64,000 bases of DNA from Flavobacterium flavigenum (GTDB lineage Bacteria; Bacteroidota; Bacteroidia; Flavobacteriales; Flavobacteriaceae), in assembly GCF_027111255.2 (NCBI RefSeq), contig NZ_CP114285.2, positions 3,224,001-3,288,000 of the forward strand, in the 5' to 3' direction. This document shows, one piece after another, positions 8,867-18,150 of the stretch. The translations under genes were made by a program, and so were the position numbers. Within the stretch, counting starts at the first letter, position 1, and each line of letters opens with the position of its first letter. Below the pieces are notes generated by a model that saw nothing but the letters and a program-made list of their open reading frames with translations, was not told the DNA's origin and ran no database searches.

Positions 8867-10378
8867 TCAAAACCATGTCCTGCTGCCGTTATCATCTATA
8901 GTAAAGGGACGTTCCAGTTTTTTAGAATCGCTGGCCAGTAATAAGAGAAGAGCATTTTTAGGTACTTTACTGAAAAGCATAGATGTAGTTTGGTTGCTGA
9001 CTTCCCGGGTATCAATTAATTTCCATCCGTTGTTCCAGTAGTATAACTTGTAGGTAGTACCCATTTTAAAACGCAGGTATTTATCTGCCTCGGTTATTAA
9101 AATTTCTCGGGTATGGTTAAGGTCGGGAAGTAATACTTTCGATTCTTTCCCGTCAGCCACAACAGGTGCTCCGGCATGAACTAGTTTCCCGTTGGTGTAA
9201 TATTGCGGAATCAGGACAGTTCCTTTGCATACAGCATTGAAAACAGTTTTTCCGTTTTCTGCTTTTCCCCACCAGAAAGGTCTCCACGAGAGTCCGTTAA
9301 AAGTAGTGGCATATACAATTTTAGATGGATTTGTTGAAGCAAATAAAGGGCATGTTACATCTGTCGTTTCCCAATAGTCCTTGGTAACGTCTATATAATT
9401 TTGCTGTTTTAGAATCGCTGTGGGAATATTGTTTTTGTCTTCAAAACTGGCCAGGGTTCCGGGTTGTTTAGAATAGGTAAGGCGCAGGACTTTGGCAGGT
9501 TCTCTTTTTAAATCTTCTTCGTAATCTTTTGCCCCAAAATCACAATTGTAAGGATGCATTTTATCATCAAAAAAAGTATTCGTAAAATGACCTCCTGTAG
9601 CGGTTGCCCAATAGGGAATTACATTTACAGTTGCAGGAATTCCCTGCGAACGCATCACAAAAACACCAAGATTGGCAATGTCAGGGCAAGGGCCTTCTTT
9701 TCTTGATAATAATTGCAAAGCGCTTAGTCTTGGCAAGGGTTCTTTGCGCTGTTCCCTTAAAGTGTTTTTAAACCAGCTGTTGTAATCATCTTTTACATTA
9801 AACAAAACGGGCTTGAATCCTTTGGACGGGATTTGCTCACTAATCCACTTAAATTTATCCGCATAAACAGGGCGCCAATCCTGCAAAGGTTCATCGCTTA
9901 CACGATAAGGTAAAATAAATTCACAAAAATCAGTAAAAGAGGTGTTCTTCATTGTAGAAGAATGCCATACTGCAAAAGCCTTTTCAAGGTTCTGAATTAA
10001 GTAATCACCTGTAATGGTTTCTATATCCTGATAAATAACGGGTTTGGGGTGTATTCCCGGATTTTTTTCTTTGATAGCCGTAAGAGCTTTTTTTGCCTGT
10101 TCAAAGTCAGGATAGGCTAATTCATTATAGTCAACCTTTTCCTTTTCTTCGTTTTCCCAATAATAATCCGCTGATGAATGAATATCCATGTTGCTGATTA
10201 AAAACTGCATGGCTTTTATTTTTAATGCATCTCCAGTTTTATGGGTATATTGAAGTGCTTTTTCGAGTTCCGGTCTGTTTTTACCTGATTTTTTCAAATT
10301 GGCTTCAACCTGAGCAGGATATTGGGCATGGATTAAAAAGGGAATAAGAAAAAATACGATTTTAAAGGGTAGTCGCAT
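8867..10378 (-). CDS. Secreted transglutaminase-like protein
   Basis: 503 aa with a signal peptide (MRLPFKIVFFLIPFLIHA). The core around residues 230-280 reads SRKEGPCPDIANLGVFVMRSQG, then GGHFTNTFF. This Cys-then-His spacing matches the transglutaminase/protease-like papain fold, with Cys in GPCPD as probable nucleophile. The N-terminal 200 residues are helical, and the C-terminal part looks like beta-sandwich domains ending in KLIDTREVSNQT. Family members may cleave, deamidate or crosslink proteins or peptidoglycan; which applies here cannot be told. It lies 31 bases downstream of the O-antigen-ligase-like gene, in the same operon. Confidence 0.75.
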   Translation of the reverse strand: MRLPFKIVFFLIPFLIHAQYPAQVEANLKKSGKNRPELEKALQYTHKTGDALKIKAMQFLISNMDIHSSADYYWENEEKEKVDYNELAYPDFEQAKKALTAIKEKNPGIHPKPVIYQDIETITGDYLIQNLEKAFAVWHSSTMKNTSFTDFCEFILPYRVSDEPLQDWRPVYADKFKWISEQIPSKGFKPVLFNVKDDYNSWFKNTLREQRKEPLPRLSALQLLSRKEGPCPDIANLGVFVMRSQGIPATVNVIPYWATATGGHFTNTFFDDKMHPYNCDFGAKDYEEDLKREPAKVLRLTYSKQPGTLASFEDKNNIPTAILKQQNYIDVTKDYWETTDVTCPLFASTNPSKIVYATTFNGLSWRPFWWGKAENGKTVFNAVCKGTVLIPQYYTNGKLVHAGAPVVADGKESKVLLPDLNHTREILITEADKYLRFKMGTTYKLYYWNNGWKLIDTREVSNQTTSMLFSKVPKNALLLLLASDSKKLERPFTIDDNGSRTWF

Positions 10379-10409
10379 ATTTATTTTAAAGTTGAATTTG
10401 TTATAGATA

Positions 10410-12266
10410 TTATTGGGTCTGAATTTTTTTTATGTTTTTAGGTACGCCTAATTTTATCAGTAAAGCCCTACAGTGGCTTTTATACCGACCCACTTTTTCA
10501 GATGGTATTTTTGGTTTGAGTCTGATGATTTCCTCCGCAAGCGAAATTGCATTGGGAATATTTTTGTTTTTTAAATACATCTCAAGCAATAGCATTCGGT
10601 ATAAAAATTTTGAGGGGTATAATGCAACGAGTGTTTCATATTCCTGAACTGCATGAGGATATTGTTTTAGTTTATGGTAGATTTTTCCGCTGCCTAAATA
10701 TACTGGAGGTAGTGAACTGAATTTTTTTGCTTTCTCAAAACAGACTGACGCTTCAGGAAAACGTTGCATTTTAAAGTACAGATGCCCATAATTTTGCCAA
10801 TAATCACTGTTTTCTTTTAACGCAGGCTCGAGACTGGCCAGAATTTGCCATGATTGTTCGTAATTGCCTGTTTCTTTCAGGAGTTTTGCTTTTTTATTTT
10901 GTCTGTCTGCAGAGGCCAGTATTATAACCTGATAGAGCAAAAAGGAGCTGGCCGAGATTGTACATGCTTTAAAGATTATTAAAAATTGATCTGTTTTAAA
11001 GAAAGAAATGCCTTTAAAAACTGAAACAGGTTCTGTAGTGCTACAAATCATAGCGGCATAAATCATCAACAAACACATTAATGGTATTATTTGGGTAGTA
11101 GAATTGACCATTGACATGGCTATAAAGCTGATGGTTCCTGCATAACCTAAATTAAAAAAGCTGTTTTCCGGAACTTTCGTGATTTTATCCTCCGAGTTTT
11201 CCGGGTTGTCTTTGTTTTTTTGTCTTATGGTAAAAAGAAGGGAACCAAAAAATAGTGAAATCAATAAAACTCCTATAAAGCCTCCTTCTACAGCATGTAA
11301 CAACAACTCATTATGGGGCATAATTACAGGACCAGCATTGACTAATTCTTCAGGTGTTGCATTGCCTTTTTTTATATAATTGGCCTGGAACAAATTGTAT
11401 TCTTTTTCAAAGGAACCATATCCGTAGCCGGTAAGTGGTTTCTCCATCGCCATAACACTTGATAGTTTCCAGATAAATTTCCTTCCATCGGCTGAATCTT
11501 TTTTCGAATTGTATAAATAAGAGCAGGCTGAAACACTAATGATCAGACTTAAAACCAGAAACGCCTTTACGCTGAGGTTGTTTTTCTTATTTTTTGCCCA
11601 ATCTGCGAGCCGGTATTCTAAACTGTAGAAAACAATAATGGAAACTATTGTCCCAATAAACGCAGCACGGCATTTAAGCATCAAAAGCGCAGAAATTGAA
11701 ATAACAAATCCGGCCAGAATTATTTTCTTGTTTTTTCGCTTCAGTAAATACAGGAAAAAAGGCACAGTAAGCGCCAGGAACATGGCTGTAACATTAGGGT
11801 TTTCCCAACTGCCCGTAACTTTGAAATCGTTATTCTGACTTTTTACAAAGCCTGAATACTGTATAAAACAATACAATGCTTCTATCGTTGAAATTACAGT
11901 GACTCCGATGCAGAATTCTATAAATCTTAATTTAAGGCTGCGGAAGAAAAAGGTTGAGGTAAGCAGTAAAAAGCAAAGGACAATACTATAAATTGTAAAA
12001 ACTAAACTTGTCCTGTGCGTTAGGCAATAAAATAAAACATAGAAACACCATAAAATAAACAGAACAAGAGGCGTTTTAAAGACAGTCTGCTGATGACGAT
12101 TGAGAAAAATATTGAAAATTGTGTAAAGTAAAATTGCTGTGCAAGTACTATAATAAGCAACAGAATTTGAATTAAAAAAATATTCAATATTAAGTAACGA
12201 AACAACAATAATAAGGAGCAATAAAAATATTTGCCACCTTGCAAAACAAATAGGAGATAATTTCAT
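10410..12266 (-). CDS. O-antigen ligase/Wzy_C-family membrane protein with C-terminal TPRs
   Basis: 618 aa. About 11-12 hydrophobic helices fill residues 1-430. The large periplasmic loop carries the Wzy_C signature (GYGYGSFEKEY near residue 279 and MPHNELLLHAVEGG near 318), typical of enzymes moving lipid-linked glycans onto lipid A or protein. Residues about 455-600 are TPR repeats (YWQNYGHLYFKMQRFPEA, PPVYLGSGKIYHKLKQYPHA). Such TPR-fused forms are common in Bacteroidota. As first gene of an operon of exported proteins, a role in O-linked protein glycosylation is possible, but polymerase or ligase activity toward polysaccharide is equally allowed by sequence. Confidence 0.75.
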   Translation of the reverse strand: MKLSPICFARWQIFLLLLIIVVSLLNIEYFFNSNSVAYYSTCTAILLYTIFNIFLNRHQQTVFKTPLVLFILWCFYVLFYCLTHRTSLVFTIYSIVLCFLLLTSTFFFRSLKLRFIEFCIGVTVISTIEALYCFIQYSGFVKSQNNDFKVTGSWENPNVTAMFLALTVPFFLYLLKRKNKKIILAGFVISISALLMLKCRAAFIGTIVSIIVFYSLEYRLADWAKNKKNNLSVKAFLVLSLIISVSACSYLYNSKKDSADGRKFIWKLSSVMAMEKPLTGYGYGSFEKEYNLFQANYIKKGNATPEELVNAGPVIMPHNELLLHAVEGGFIGVLLISLFFGSLLFTIRQKNKDNPENSEDKITKVPENSFFNLGYAGTISFIAMSMVNSTTQIIPLMCLLMIYAAMICSTTEPVSVFKGISFFKTDQFLIIFKACTISASSFLLYQVIILASADRQNKKAKLLKETGNYEQSWQILASLEPALKENSDYWQNYGHLYFKMQRFPEASVCFEKAKKFSSLPPVYLGSGKIYHKLKQYPHAVQEYETLVALYPSKFLYRMLLLEMYLKNKNIPNAISLAEEIIRLKPKIPSEKVGRYKSHCRALLIKLGVPKNIKKIQTQ

Positions 12267-12855
12267 TTTTTAGCAGAATATGCCTGCTAAAATACCCCCG
12301 ATGATGTAGTAAGACGCAATACCCACTTTTGGTGATATTGTTAATAAATATATAACGAAATATAGTAAAAAAAGTTTTTTTTAAAGGATTACTTTAATTG
12401 ATGATATAATTTGATTTTAAATTAAATTATATCATTTTTGCTATATATGGATTTAAAGTGGTTAAAAAATTGCATGGCTGAAATTGAATAAAGATAAGGT
12501 CTGACATTGCGTAAGTTGTTAGTTATAATATGATAAGTATGAGGGACTAAAATTTTTAAAGGTTTAGCTACATCTTATAAGACTCACATATGGGTCTCAG
12601 TGCAAGACAATGTTATTTCGATTTTGAAAAGTCTAAAAAGGAAGAACTAACTTTATAAATATCAATGAAATTTCCGAACCTTCAGCCGTTTGGATGCGTT
12701 GTTTCAGATTCTATAGGGTATAGGAATATTACAGATGAGGGATAATTCAAAAATTCATTCTAAAAATTAAATTTAAAGAGGGACTAAAAGTCCTTCGTAA
12801 AACAAACCTCTACTTAGTTTTTAATACTTGCAGACTCGATCTAAAATCTGAGGTT
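12267..12855. other. 589-bp gene-free interval between the envelope operon and araR
   Basis: No convincing gene on either strand. It holds an AT-rich perfect 11-bp inverted repeat (TGATATAATTT 12402-12412 with AAATTATATCA 12424-12434) and a 12-nt direct repeat GAGGGACTAAAA at 12541-12552 and 12778-12789, the second continuing into a small hairpin (GGACTAAAAGTCC). The envelope operon promoter should lie near 12290-12400 on the minus strand, but no clear TAnnTTTG box was found. The rest may be decayed sequence. Confidence 0.5.
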
Positions 12856-13545
12856 TTATAAATTCAGGACAAAATCGTTAAGTAATTTTTCTTCGTATTT
12901 TTCTTTATTGAACGTATATAAATAAGATCCTTTTCTGGAAGACTGCATGTCTTTTTCATCCAGTTTGTTTAAAATTTCTAAAGAATTAATCTTACTGATA
13001 AAGTTACGTTTGTCTAATTCTTTGCTTAAAATTGCCTCATACAATTCAAGCAATTGTCGCATGGTGAATTTTTCCGGCAGTAATTCAAATCCAATTGGTT
13101 TTATCGAAGTTCTGTAACGTAACCTTTTAATGGCATGCTTAACCATTTCGTTGTGGTCAAAAATAAGGTTAGGGGCATCTACAACGCTAAACCATTCTGC
13201 ATGATAGTTTTTAATGAGTTCTGTATTATGGTTTTCAATATTAATGAGTGCATAATAAGATACAGATATAGTCCTGTCGACTGGGTCACGATCTATTTCG
13301 CTATAGGCGTGCAGCTGTTCCATATAGATATCCTGCAGTCCGGTATAGGTACTCAAAATACGAATGGCGGCATTGTCTAATATTTCATCACGTTTTAAGA
13401 ATCCGCCAATTAAAGACCATTTTCCTCTTTCAGGTTCAAAATCCCTTTTAATTAAAAGTATTTTTAATCCCTGATGATCGAAACCAAAAATGATACAATC
13501 GACTGCTAATAAAACCTTATCCGCAGAACTATAACTATTTAACAT
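12856..13545 (-). CDS. araR: AraR, NrtR-family (Nudix-fold) regulator of arabinose use
   Basis: 229 aa. Residues about 10-150 form a Nudix fold, and about 155-229 a winged-helix DNA-binding domain (TMRQLLELYEAIL... DKRNFISKI). The Nudix box is degenerate: G48 and E54 remain, but the catalytic RE-x-x-EE is R62, I63, T66, Y67, so hydrolase activity is not expected. This matches the NrtR-like AraR regulators known from Bacteroides, which bind L-arabinose and repress ara genes. It is divergent from the GH51-araBDA-galM cluster and has a predicted operator 54 bases upstream of its own start, implying autoregulation. Confidence 0.87.
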   Translation of the reverse strand: MLNSYSSADKVLLAVDCIIFGFDHQGLKILLIKRDFEPERGKWSLIGGFLKRDEILDNAAIRILSTYTGLQDIYMEQLHAYSEIDRDPVDRTISVSYYALINIENHNTELIKNYHAEWFSVVDAPNLIFDHNEMVKHAIKRLRYRTSIKPIGFELLPEKFTMRQLLELYEAILSKELDKRNFISKINSLEILNKLDEKDMQSSRKGSYLYTFNKEKYEEKLLNDFVLNL

Positions 13546-13598
13546 ATACTGTAATTTGGGAGTAAATATATAAACTTCCTAATAGGTTTCATAATTTA

Positions 13599-13619
13599 TT
13601 AATGTAGATAGAACACTTA
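13599..13619. promoter_or_regulatory. Predicted AraR operator upstream of araR
   Basis: TTAATGT, seven spacer bases, then ACACTTA: the same 7-7-7 palindrome layout and right half-site as the sites before GH51 (13989-14009) and araB (15703-15723). It lies 54-74 bases upstream of the araR start, consistent with autoregulation. No clear minus-strand promoter box was seen, only a near match CAAATTAA at 13632-13639. Confidence 0.6.
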
Positions 13620-13955
13620 ATTCATTATGGTCAAATTAAAAGTAATAATTATTATAGTTGCTTGTGATATTTAGATCCATAATTATTTAGTAAAGATGTT
13701 TGGAATAATCTCATGATTAATAAGCTTTTTTATCAAAAGCTATAAAGTACATCTTTTTAATTTCTTACAAAAGGTATAAAATCATTAAAACTAAATTTTT
13801 ATCTAATAAGTCATATTTTTCTCCAAAATTATCTTTATTCATAAAAAATTTATGCTACCGGTTGTGTTTTTAGAATAAAAAATAACATTTGAATGTTTGA
13901 ATTGAAGTTAAATTATGAAATATGCTCTAATTGTACAGTTATTTTACCATATCAA

Positions 13956-14009
13956 TTTGTTTTTAAGCTTTTTTTTTATTTAAATTTACAAATGTTAAAA
14001 AGACACTTA
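13956..14009 (+). promoter_or_regulatory. Promoter and AraR operator for the arabinofuranosidase gene
   Basis: TTTG at 13956-13959, a 21-nt spacer and TAAATTTA at 13981-13988 form a near-consensus promoter (last base A instead of G). Directly after the -7 box, 13989-14009 reads CAAATGT, seven bases, ACACTTA, a predicted AraR site that would cover the transcription start and block initiation. The 5' leader would be about 90 nt. The 13620-13955 stretch before it is AT-rich with no other signal I can support. Confidence 0.6.
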
Positions 14010-14098
14010 ATGAGTATTTTTATTAGATTACTACTCAAAAGTTAGAAAAAATGGGTTAACAGCTATTCTTCTAAAAACTTAAAAAACTAAGAAAAACC

Positions 14099-15643
14099 AT
14101 GAAAAAAAACCTTCTATTTTTATTTGTTGCACTTTCTTTACAAACGATTTCTGCACAAAACCAAACGACAATAATTGCCATAAAAAATGATGCGGGTGCT
14201 CCAACTATCAACAAAAATATTTATGGGCATTTTGCTGAACATTTAGGACGCTGCATTTATGGAGGTTTTTTTGTGGGAGATACTTCTAAAATACCCAATA
14301 CTAAGGGAGTTCGAAACGACATTATTGCTGCTTTAAAAGATTTAAAAATTCCAAATCTAAGATGGCCTGGAGGTTGTTTTGCTGATACCTATCACTGGAA
14401 AGACGGAATTGGCCCTCAGGAACAAAGACCAACAATTGTAAATAAATGGTGGGGAGGCGTGACCGAAGATAATAGTTTTGGTACTCATGATTTTTTGAAT
14501 ATGTGTGAAGTTCTTGGAGCTGAGCCATACTTGTCAGGAAATGTAGGAAGCGGAACGGTTCAGGAATTAGCTGACTGGGTTCAGTACACCAATTTTAGCG
14601 GTAAAAGTCCGATGAGTGACTTACGCAGAAAAAATGGAAGAACAGAGCCATGGAAAGTTAAATTCTGGGGAATCGGAAATGAAGCATGGGGCTGTGGTGG
14701 AAATATGACTGCTGAATATTATGCAGGAGAATATAGAAAATTCGCCACTTTCATGTCCGATTGGGAAAACACAGGAGGCATTACACGTATTGCATCAGGT
14801 TCAAATGGTTCAGATTACAACTGGACCGAAGTGATGATGAAAAACATTCCTCTTAATATGCTGGGCGGCCTTGGTGTACATCATTATGCTGTAATTGACT
14901 GGAATAAAAAAGGAGACGGCGTAGATTTTACGGAACTGCAATATTTTCAAACGATGAAATCTGCTTTGAAAATGGAAGAACTTGTTACCAAACATGCTGC
15001 TATAATGGATAAATATGATCCTGAGAAAAAAGTAGCCATGCTGGTTGACGAATGGGGCGGATGGTATGAAGTAGAAAAAGGAACAAATCCAGGATTTTTA
15101 TATCAGCAAAATACGATGAGAGATGCGGTTTTGGCCGGAGCAACGCTTAATATTTTCAATAATCATGCAGACAGGGTCCGTATGGCAAATTTAGCACAGT
15201 GTGTGAATGTGTTGCAGGCGGTAATTCTGACTGATAAAGCTAAAATGATTACAACACCAACGTATCATGTCATGAAATTATATGCGGTTCACCAGGATGC
15301 AAAATTATTACCTGTAAGCTTTCAATCACCTTTGTACACAGTTAATGGAGAAACCCTTCCGGCAGTATCAGCTTCCGCTTCAAAAGATAAAAATGGAGCA
15401 GTTCATATTTCTTTAGTAAATGTAGATTCAAAAAATAAAAATAAAATTGAAATAGATATAAAAGATCTGGGGGTTAAAAATTTCACAGGGTCTGTAATTA
15501 CATCTTCAAAACTGCAGGATTACAACTCTTTCGAAGCACCAAATAAAATTGTACCAACCGTTTTTAAAGGTTTCGAAAATAAAAAAGGGAAATTAGAGAT
15601 CACCATTCCACCTTTCTCAGTGGTTGTTTTAGAAGGAAAATAG
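14099..15643 (+). CDS. Secreted GH51 alpha-L-arabinofuranosidase
   Basis: Releases terminal L-arabinofuranose from arabinan, arabinoxylan or their oligosaccharides. 514 aa with a signal peptide (about 1-19, ending ISA), so it acts in the periplasm or outside. The (beta/alpha)8 barrel shows the N-terminal GHFAEHLGR motif, the WPGG strand, acid/base E195 in GIGNEAW and nucleophile E318 in VDEWGGW. The last 120 residues form the beta-sandwich. Length is normal for GH51. It is the first gene of the ara cluster, with its own predicted AraR site, and would supply the arabinose used by araBDA. Confidence 0.93.
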   Translation: MKKNLLFLFVALSLQTISAQNQTTIIAIKNDAGAPTINKNIYGHFAEHLGRCIYGGFFVGDTSKIPNTKGVRNDIIAALKDLKIPNLRWPGGCFADTYHWKDGIGPQEQRPTIVNKWWGGVTEDNSFGTHDFLNMCEVLGAEPYLSGNVGSGTVQELADWVQYTNFSGKSPMSDLRRKNGRTEPWKVKFWGIGNEAWGCGGNMTAEYYAGEYRKFATFMSDWENTGGITRIASGSNGSDYNWTEVMMKNIPLNMLGGLGVHHYAVIDWNKKGDGVDFTELQYFQTMKSALKMEELVTKHAAIMDKYDPEKKVAMLVDEWGGWYEVEKGTNPGFLYQQNTMRDAVLAGATLNIFNNHADRVRMANLAQCVNVLQAVILTDKAKMITTPTYHVMKLYAVHQDAKLLPVSFQSPLYTVNGETLPAVSASASKDKNGAVHISLVNVDSKNKNKIEIDIKDLGVKNFTGSVITSSKLQDYNSFEAPNKIVPTVFKGFENKKGKLEITIPPFSVVVLEGK

Positions 15644-15702
15644 CTCTATATAATATGATGTAATTGATAAAAATATTATAAAAAATAGTAAGCTAATTTT
15701 AT

Positions 15703-15745
15703 TAAGTGTTTTTTGTACACTTATAGGGTAATTATATTATATTTG
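15703..15745 (+). promoter_or_regulatory. araB promoter overlapped by an AraR operator
   Basis: 15703-15723 is a perfect palindrome, TAAGTGT and ACACTTA separated by seven bases. Its centre contains the -33 box TTTG (15712-15715). A 22-nt spacer leads to TATATTTG (15738-15745), a perfect -7 box, 22 bases before the araB ATG. A repressor bound here would cover the -33 element. This is the strongest of the three AraR-like sites. Confidence 0.75.
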
Positions 15746-15766
15746 TCGTCATTAAATGAATTTGAA

Positions 15767-17458
15767 ATGAAAAACTATGTTATAGGATTAGATTACGGAA
15801 CAGATTCTGTTCGTGCAGTGCTTATAGACACTGAAAATGGACAGGAACTGGCATCAAATGTTTCTCATTATAAAAGATGGAAAAACAAACAATATTGTGA
15901 CGCTTCTATAAATCAGTTTCGTCAGCATCCTCTGGATCATATTGAAGGACTGGAAATTACCATTCAAAATGTTGTTAAAGAAAGCAAAGTTGATCCTGCC
16001 GCCATAAAAGGAATCTGTATTGATACCACAGGATCTTCTCCGGTTCCGGTTACAAAAGATGGAATTCCACTGGCTTTGACAAAAGGTTTTGAGGAAAATC
16101 CAAATGCAATGATGGTGTTGTGGAAAGATCATACTGCCATAAATGAAGCAAACGAAATCAATGAACTGGCAGTAAGCTGGGGCGGTGAAAATGTAACAAA
16201 ATATGTAGGTGGAATCTATTCATCAGAATGGTTTTGGGCAAAAATCCTGCACATTGCCAGAGAAGATGAGGCCGTAAGAAACGCAGCCCACACCTGGTTA
16301 GAGCACTGCGATTTAATGACCTATTTATTAATTGAAGATAAAGATTTAAAAACATTCAAAAGAAGTCGTTGTGCAGCAGGTCACAAAGCCATGTGGCACC
16401 AGGACTGGAACGGACTTCCTCCTGTTGAATTCTTAGAAAAACTACATCCATATTTAGCTGCACTTCGTGTCAATTTATACGATGAAACCTATACTTCAGA
16501 TTTGGTAGCCGGAAAATTGAGCAAAGAATGGGCTGACCGTTTAGGACTTACGACAGATACAGTTGTAGCTGTTGGAACTTTCGACGCACATTCTGGAGCA
16601 GTTGGGGCTAAAATTGGCGAAAATACTTTGGTACGTGTAATGGGAACTTCGACTTGTGATATTTTAGTTGGTTCTTATGATGAAGTAGGCACCAAAAACG
16701 TTCGCGGTATCTGCGGTCAGGTTGACGGATCTGTGATTCCGGGCTATATCGGTCTTGAAGCAGGTCAGTCTGCTTTTGGAGATTTACTGGCCTGGTACAA
16801 AGAATTGCTAATGTGGCCAACAGAACAATTGTTAGGTTCTTCATCCATTTTAAATGATGCTCAAAAAGAACAATTAAGAGAAGAATTCAGTGATAAATTA
16901 ATCGTAGAATTAACCAAAGAAGCTGAAAAAATTCCATTGTCTGAAAGTGTACCAACCGCTTTAGACTGGATCAACGGACGCAGAACCCCGGATGCAAATC
17001 AGGAAGTAAAAAGCGCCATTTCAAACTTATCATTAGGATCAAAAGCACCTCATATTTTTAAAGCTTTAGTAAACGCAATCTGTTTTGGATCTAAAAAAAT
17101 CGTGGATCGTTTTGAAGAAGAAGGGGTAAAAATTGACAGCGTTATCGGTATCGGTGGTGTTGCCCGTAAATCGCCTTTCATCATGCAGACTTTGGCAAAC
17201 GTTTTAAACAAGCCAATTAAAGTAGCCCTGTCAGATCAGGCACCGGCTTTGGGAGCTGCAATTTATGCCGCTGTCGCTTCCGGGATTTATCCAAATGTAA
17301 TTGAAGCCAGTCAAAAAATGGGAAGTCCTTTTGAAAGTGAGTACACACCACAACTTGACAAAGTAGCAGCTTACAATAAACTGCTTATTGCTTACGAACG
17401 GTTAAGTGCTTTTGCAGATCCATCTATTAAAATTACAGAAAATGAGTTCTCTTTATAA
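15767..17458 (+). CDS. araB: L-ribulokinase
   Basis: Phosphorylates L-ribulose to L-ribulose 5-phosphate with ATP, in the cytoplasm. 563 aa, close to the 566 of the E. coli enzyme. FGGY-family features are the N-terminal GLDYGTDSVRAVLID phosphate motif, the CIDTTGSSPVPV segment, the GTFDAHSGAVGA motif and the C-terminal nucleotide site VIGIGGVARKSPFI. A TTG at 15713 opens the frame, but ATG 15767 begins the conserved domain and sits just after the promoter, so it is chosen. The last 17 bases overlap araD, which suggests translational coupling. Confidence 0.96.
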   Translation: MKNYVIGLDYGTDSVRAVLIDTENGQELASNVSHYKRWKNKQYCDASINQFRQHPLDHIEGLEITIQNVVKESKVDPAAIKGICIDTTGSSPVPVTKDGIPLALTKGFEENPNAMMVLWKDHTAINEANEINELAVSWGGENVTKYVGGIYSSEWFWAKILHIAREDEAVRNAAHTWLEHCDLMTYLLIEDKDLKTFKRSRCAAGHKAMWHQDWNGLPPVEFLEKLHPYLAALRVNLYDETYTSDLVAGKLSKEWADRLGLTTDTVVAVGTFDAHSGAVGAKIGENTLVRVMGTSTCDILVGSYDEVGTKNVRGICGQVDGSVIPGYIGLEAGQSAFGDLLAWYKELLMWPTEQLLGSSSILNDAQKEQLREEFSDKLIVELTKEAEKIPLSESVPTALDWINGRRTPDANQEVKSAISNLSLGSKAPHIFKALVNAICFGSKKIVDRFEEEGVKIDSVIGIGGVARKSPFIMQTLANVLNKPIKVALSDQAPALGAAIYAAVASGIYPNVIEASQKMGSPFESEYTPQLDKVAAYNKLLIAYERLSAFADPSIKITENEFSL

Positions 17459-18143
17459 AGATTTAAAACAAGAATGCTACGAAGCCAACATGCAGTTAAA
17501 TGCATTGAATCTGGTAGTGTATACTTTTGGAAATGTAAGTGCAGTTGACAGAAAAAATGGTGTTTTTGCCATTAAGCCAAGCGGTGTTCCTTACGAAGAT
17601 TTAAAGCCTGAAGATATTGTGATTGTTGATTTTGACAACAATATCATAGAAGGAACAATGCGTCCGTCATCAGACACCAAAACGCATGCTTACTTATACA
17701 AAAACTGGCCAAACATTGGAGGCGTTGCACACACACACGCAACCTATTCAGTAGCCTGGGCGCAATCTCAGCGAGATATTCCAATCTTTGGGACAACACA
17801 TGCAGATCACTTAACTGCTGATATTCCGTGTGCTCCGCCAATGGCAGATTCGCTTATCGAAGGAAACTACGAACACAATACCGGAATTCAGATTTTGGAT
17901 TGCTTTAAAGAAAAAAATCTTTCCTACGAAGAAGTAGAGATGGTTTTGATAGGAAACCACGGTCCGTTTGCCTGGGGAAAAAATGCAGCAAAAGCGGTTT
18001 ACAACAGCAAGGTTTTAGAAGTCGTAGCCGAAATGGCGTACCTGACTTTACAAATAAACCCGAATGCACCAAGACTGAAAGATTCATTGATAAAGAAACA
18101 TTACAACCGTAAACACGGAAAAGATTCGTATTACGGACAGTAA
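17442..18143 (+). CDS. araD: L-ribulose-5-phosphate 4-epimerase
   Basis: Converts L-ribulose 5-phosphate to D-xylulose 5-phosphate, linking arabinose to the pentose phosphate pathway. 233 aa, class II aldolase fold. Zinc ligands H97 and H99 are in GVAHTHATY, with the third His expected in GNHGPFAW; the THADHL segment is also conserved. The frame extends upstream to 17406, but MSSLYKDL at 17442 matches the family start. It overlaps the end of araB by 17 bases in another frame. A repeat-filled 193-base gap separates it from araA. Confidence 0.95.
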   Translation: MSSLYKDLKQECYEANMQLNALNLVVYTFGNVSAVDRKNGVFAIKPSGVPYEDLKPEDIVIVDFDNNIIEGTMRPSSDTKTHAYLYKNWPNIGGVAHTHATYSVAWAQSQRDIPIFGTTHADHLTADIPCAPPMADSLIEGNYEHNTGIQILDCFKEKNLSYEEVEMVLIGNHGPFAWGKNAAKAVYNSKVLEVVAEMAYLTLQINPNAPRLKDSLIKKHYNRKHGKDSYYGQ

Positions 18144-18150
18144 AAATTTA

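Noticed and set aside
8788..8895. N-terminal extension of the LTxEQ gene
   Set aside because: It would place 36 residues before a clear signal peptide and overlap the transglutaminase-like gene.
12402..12434. Hairpin as terminator or operator of the envelope operon
   Set aside because: It is purely AT, has no U-tail in a useful direction and no matching second site, so no function is assigned.
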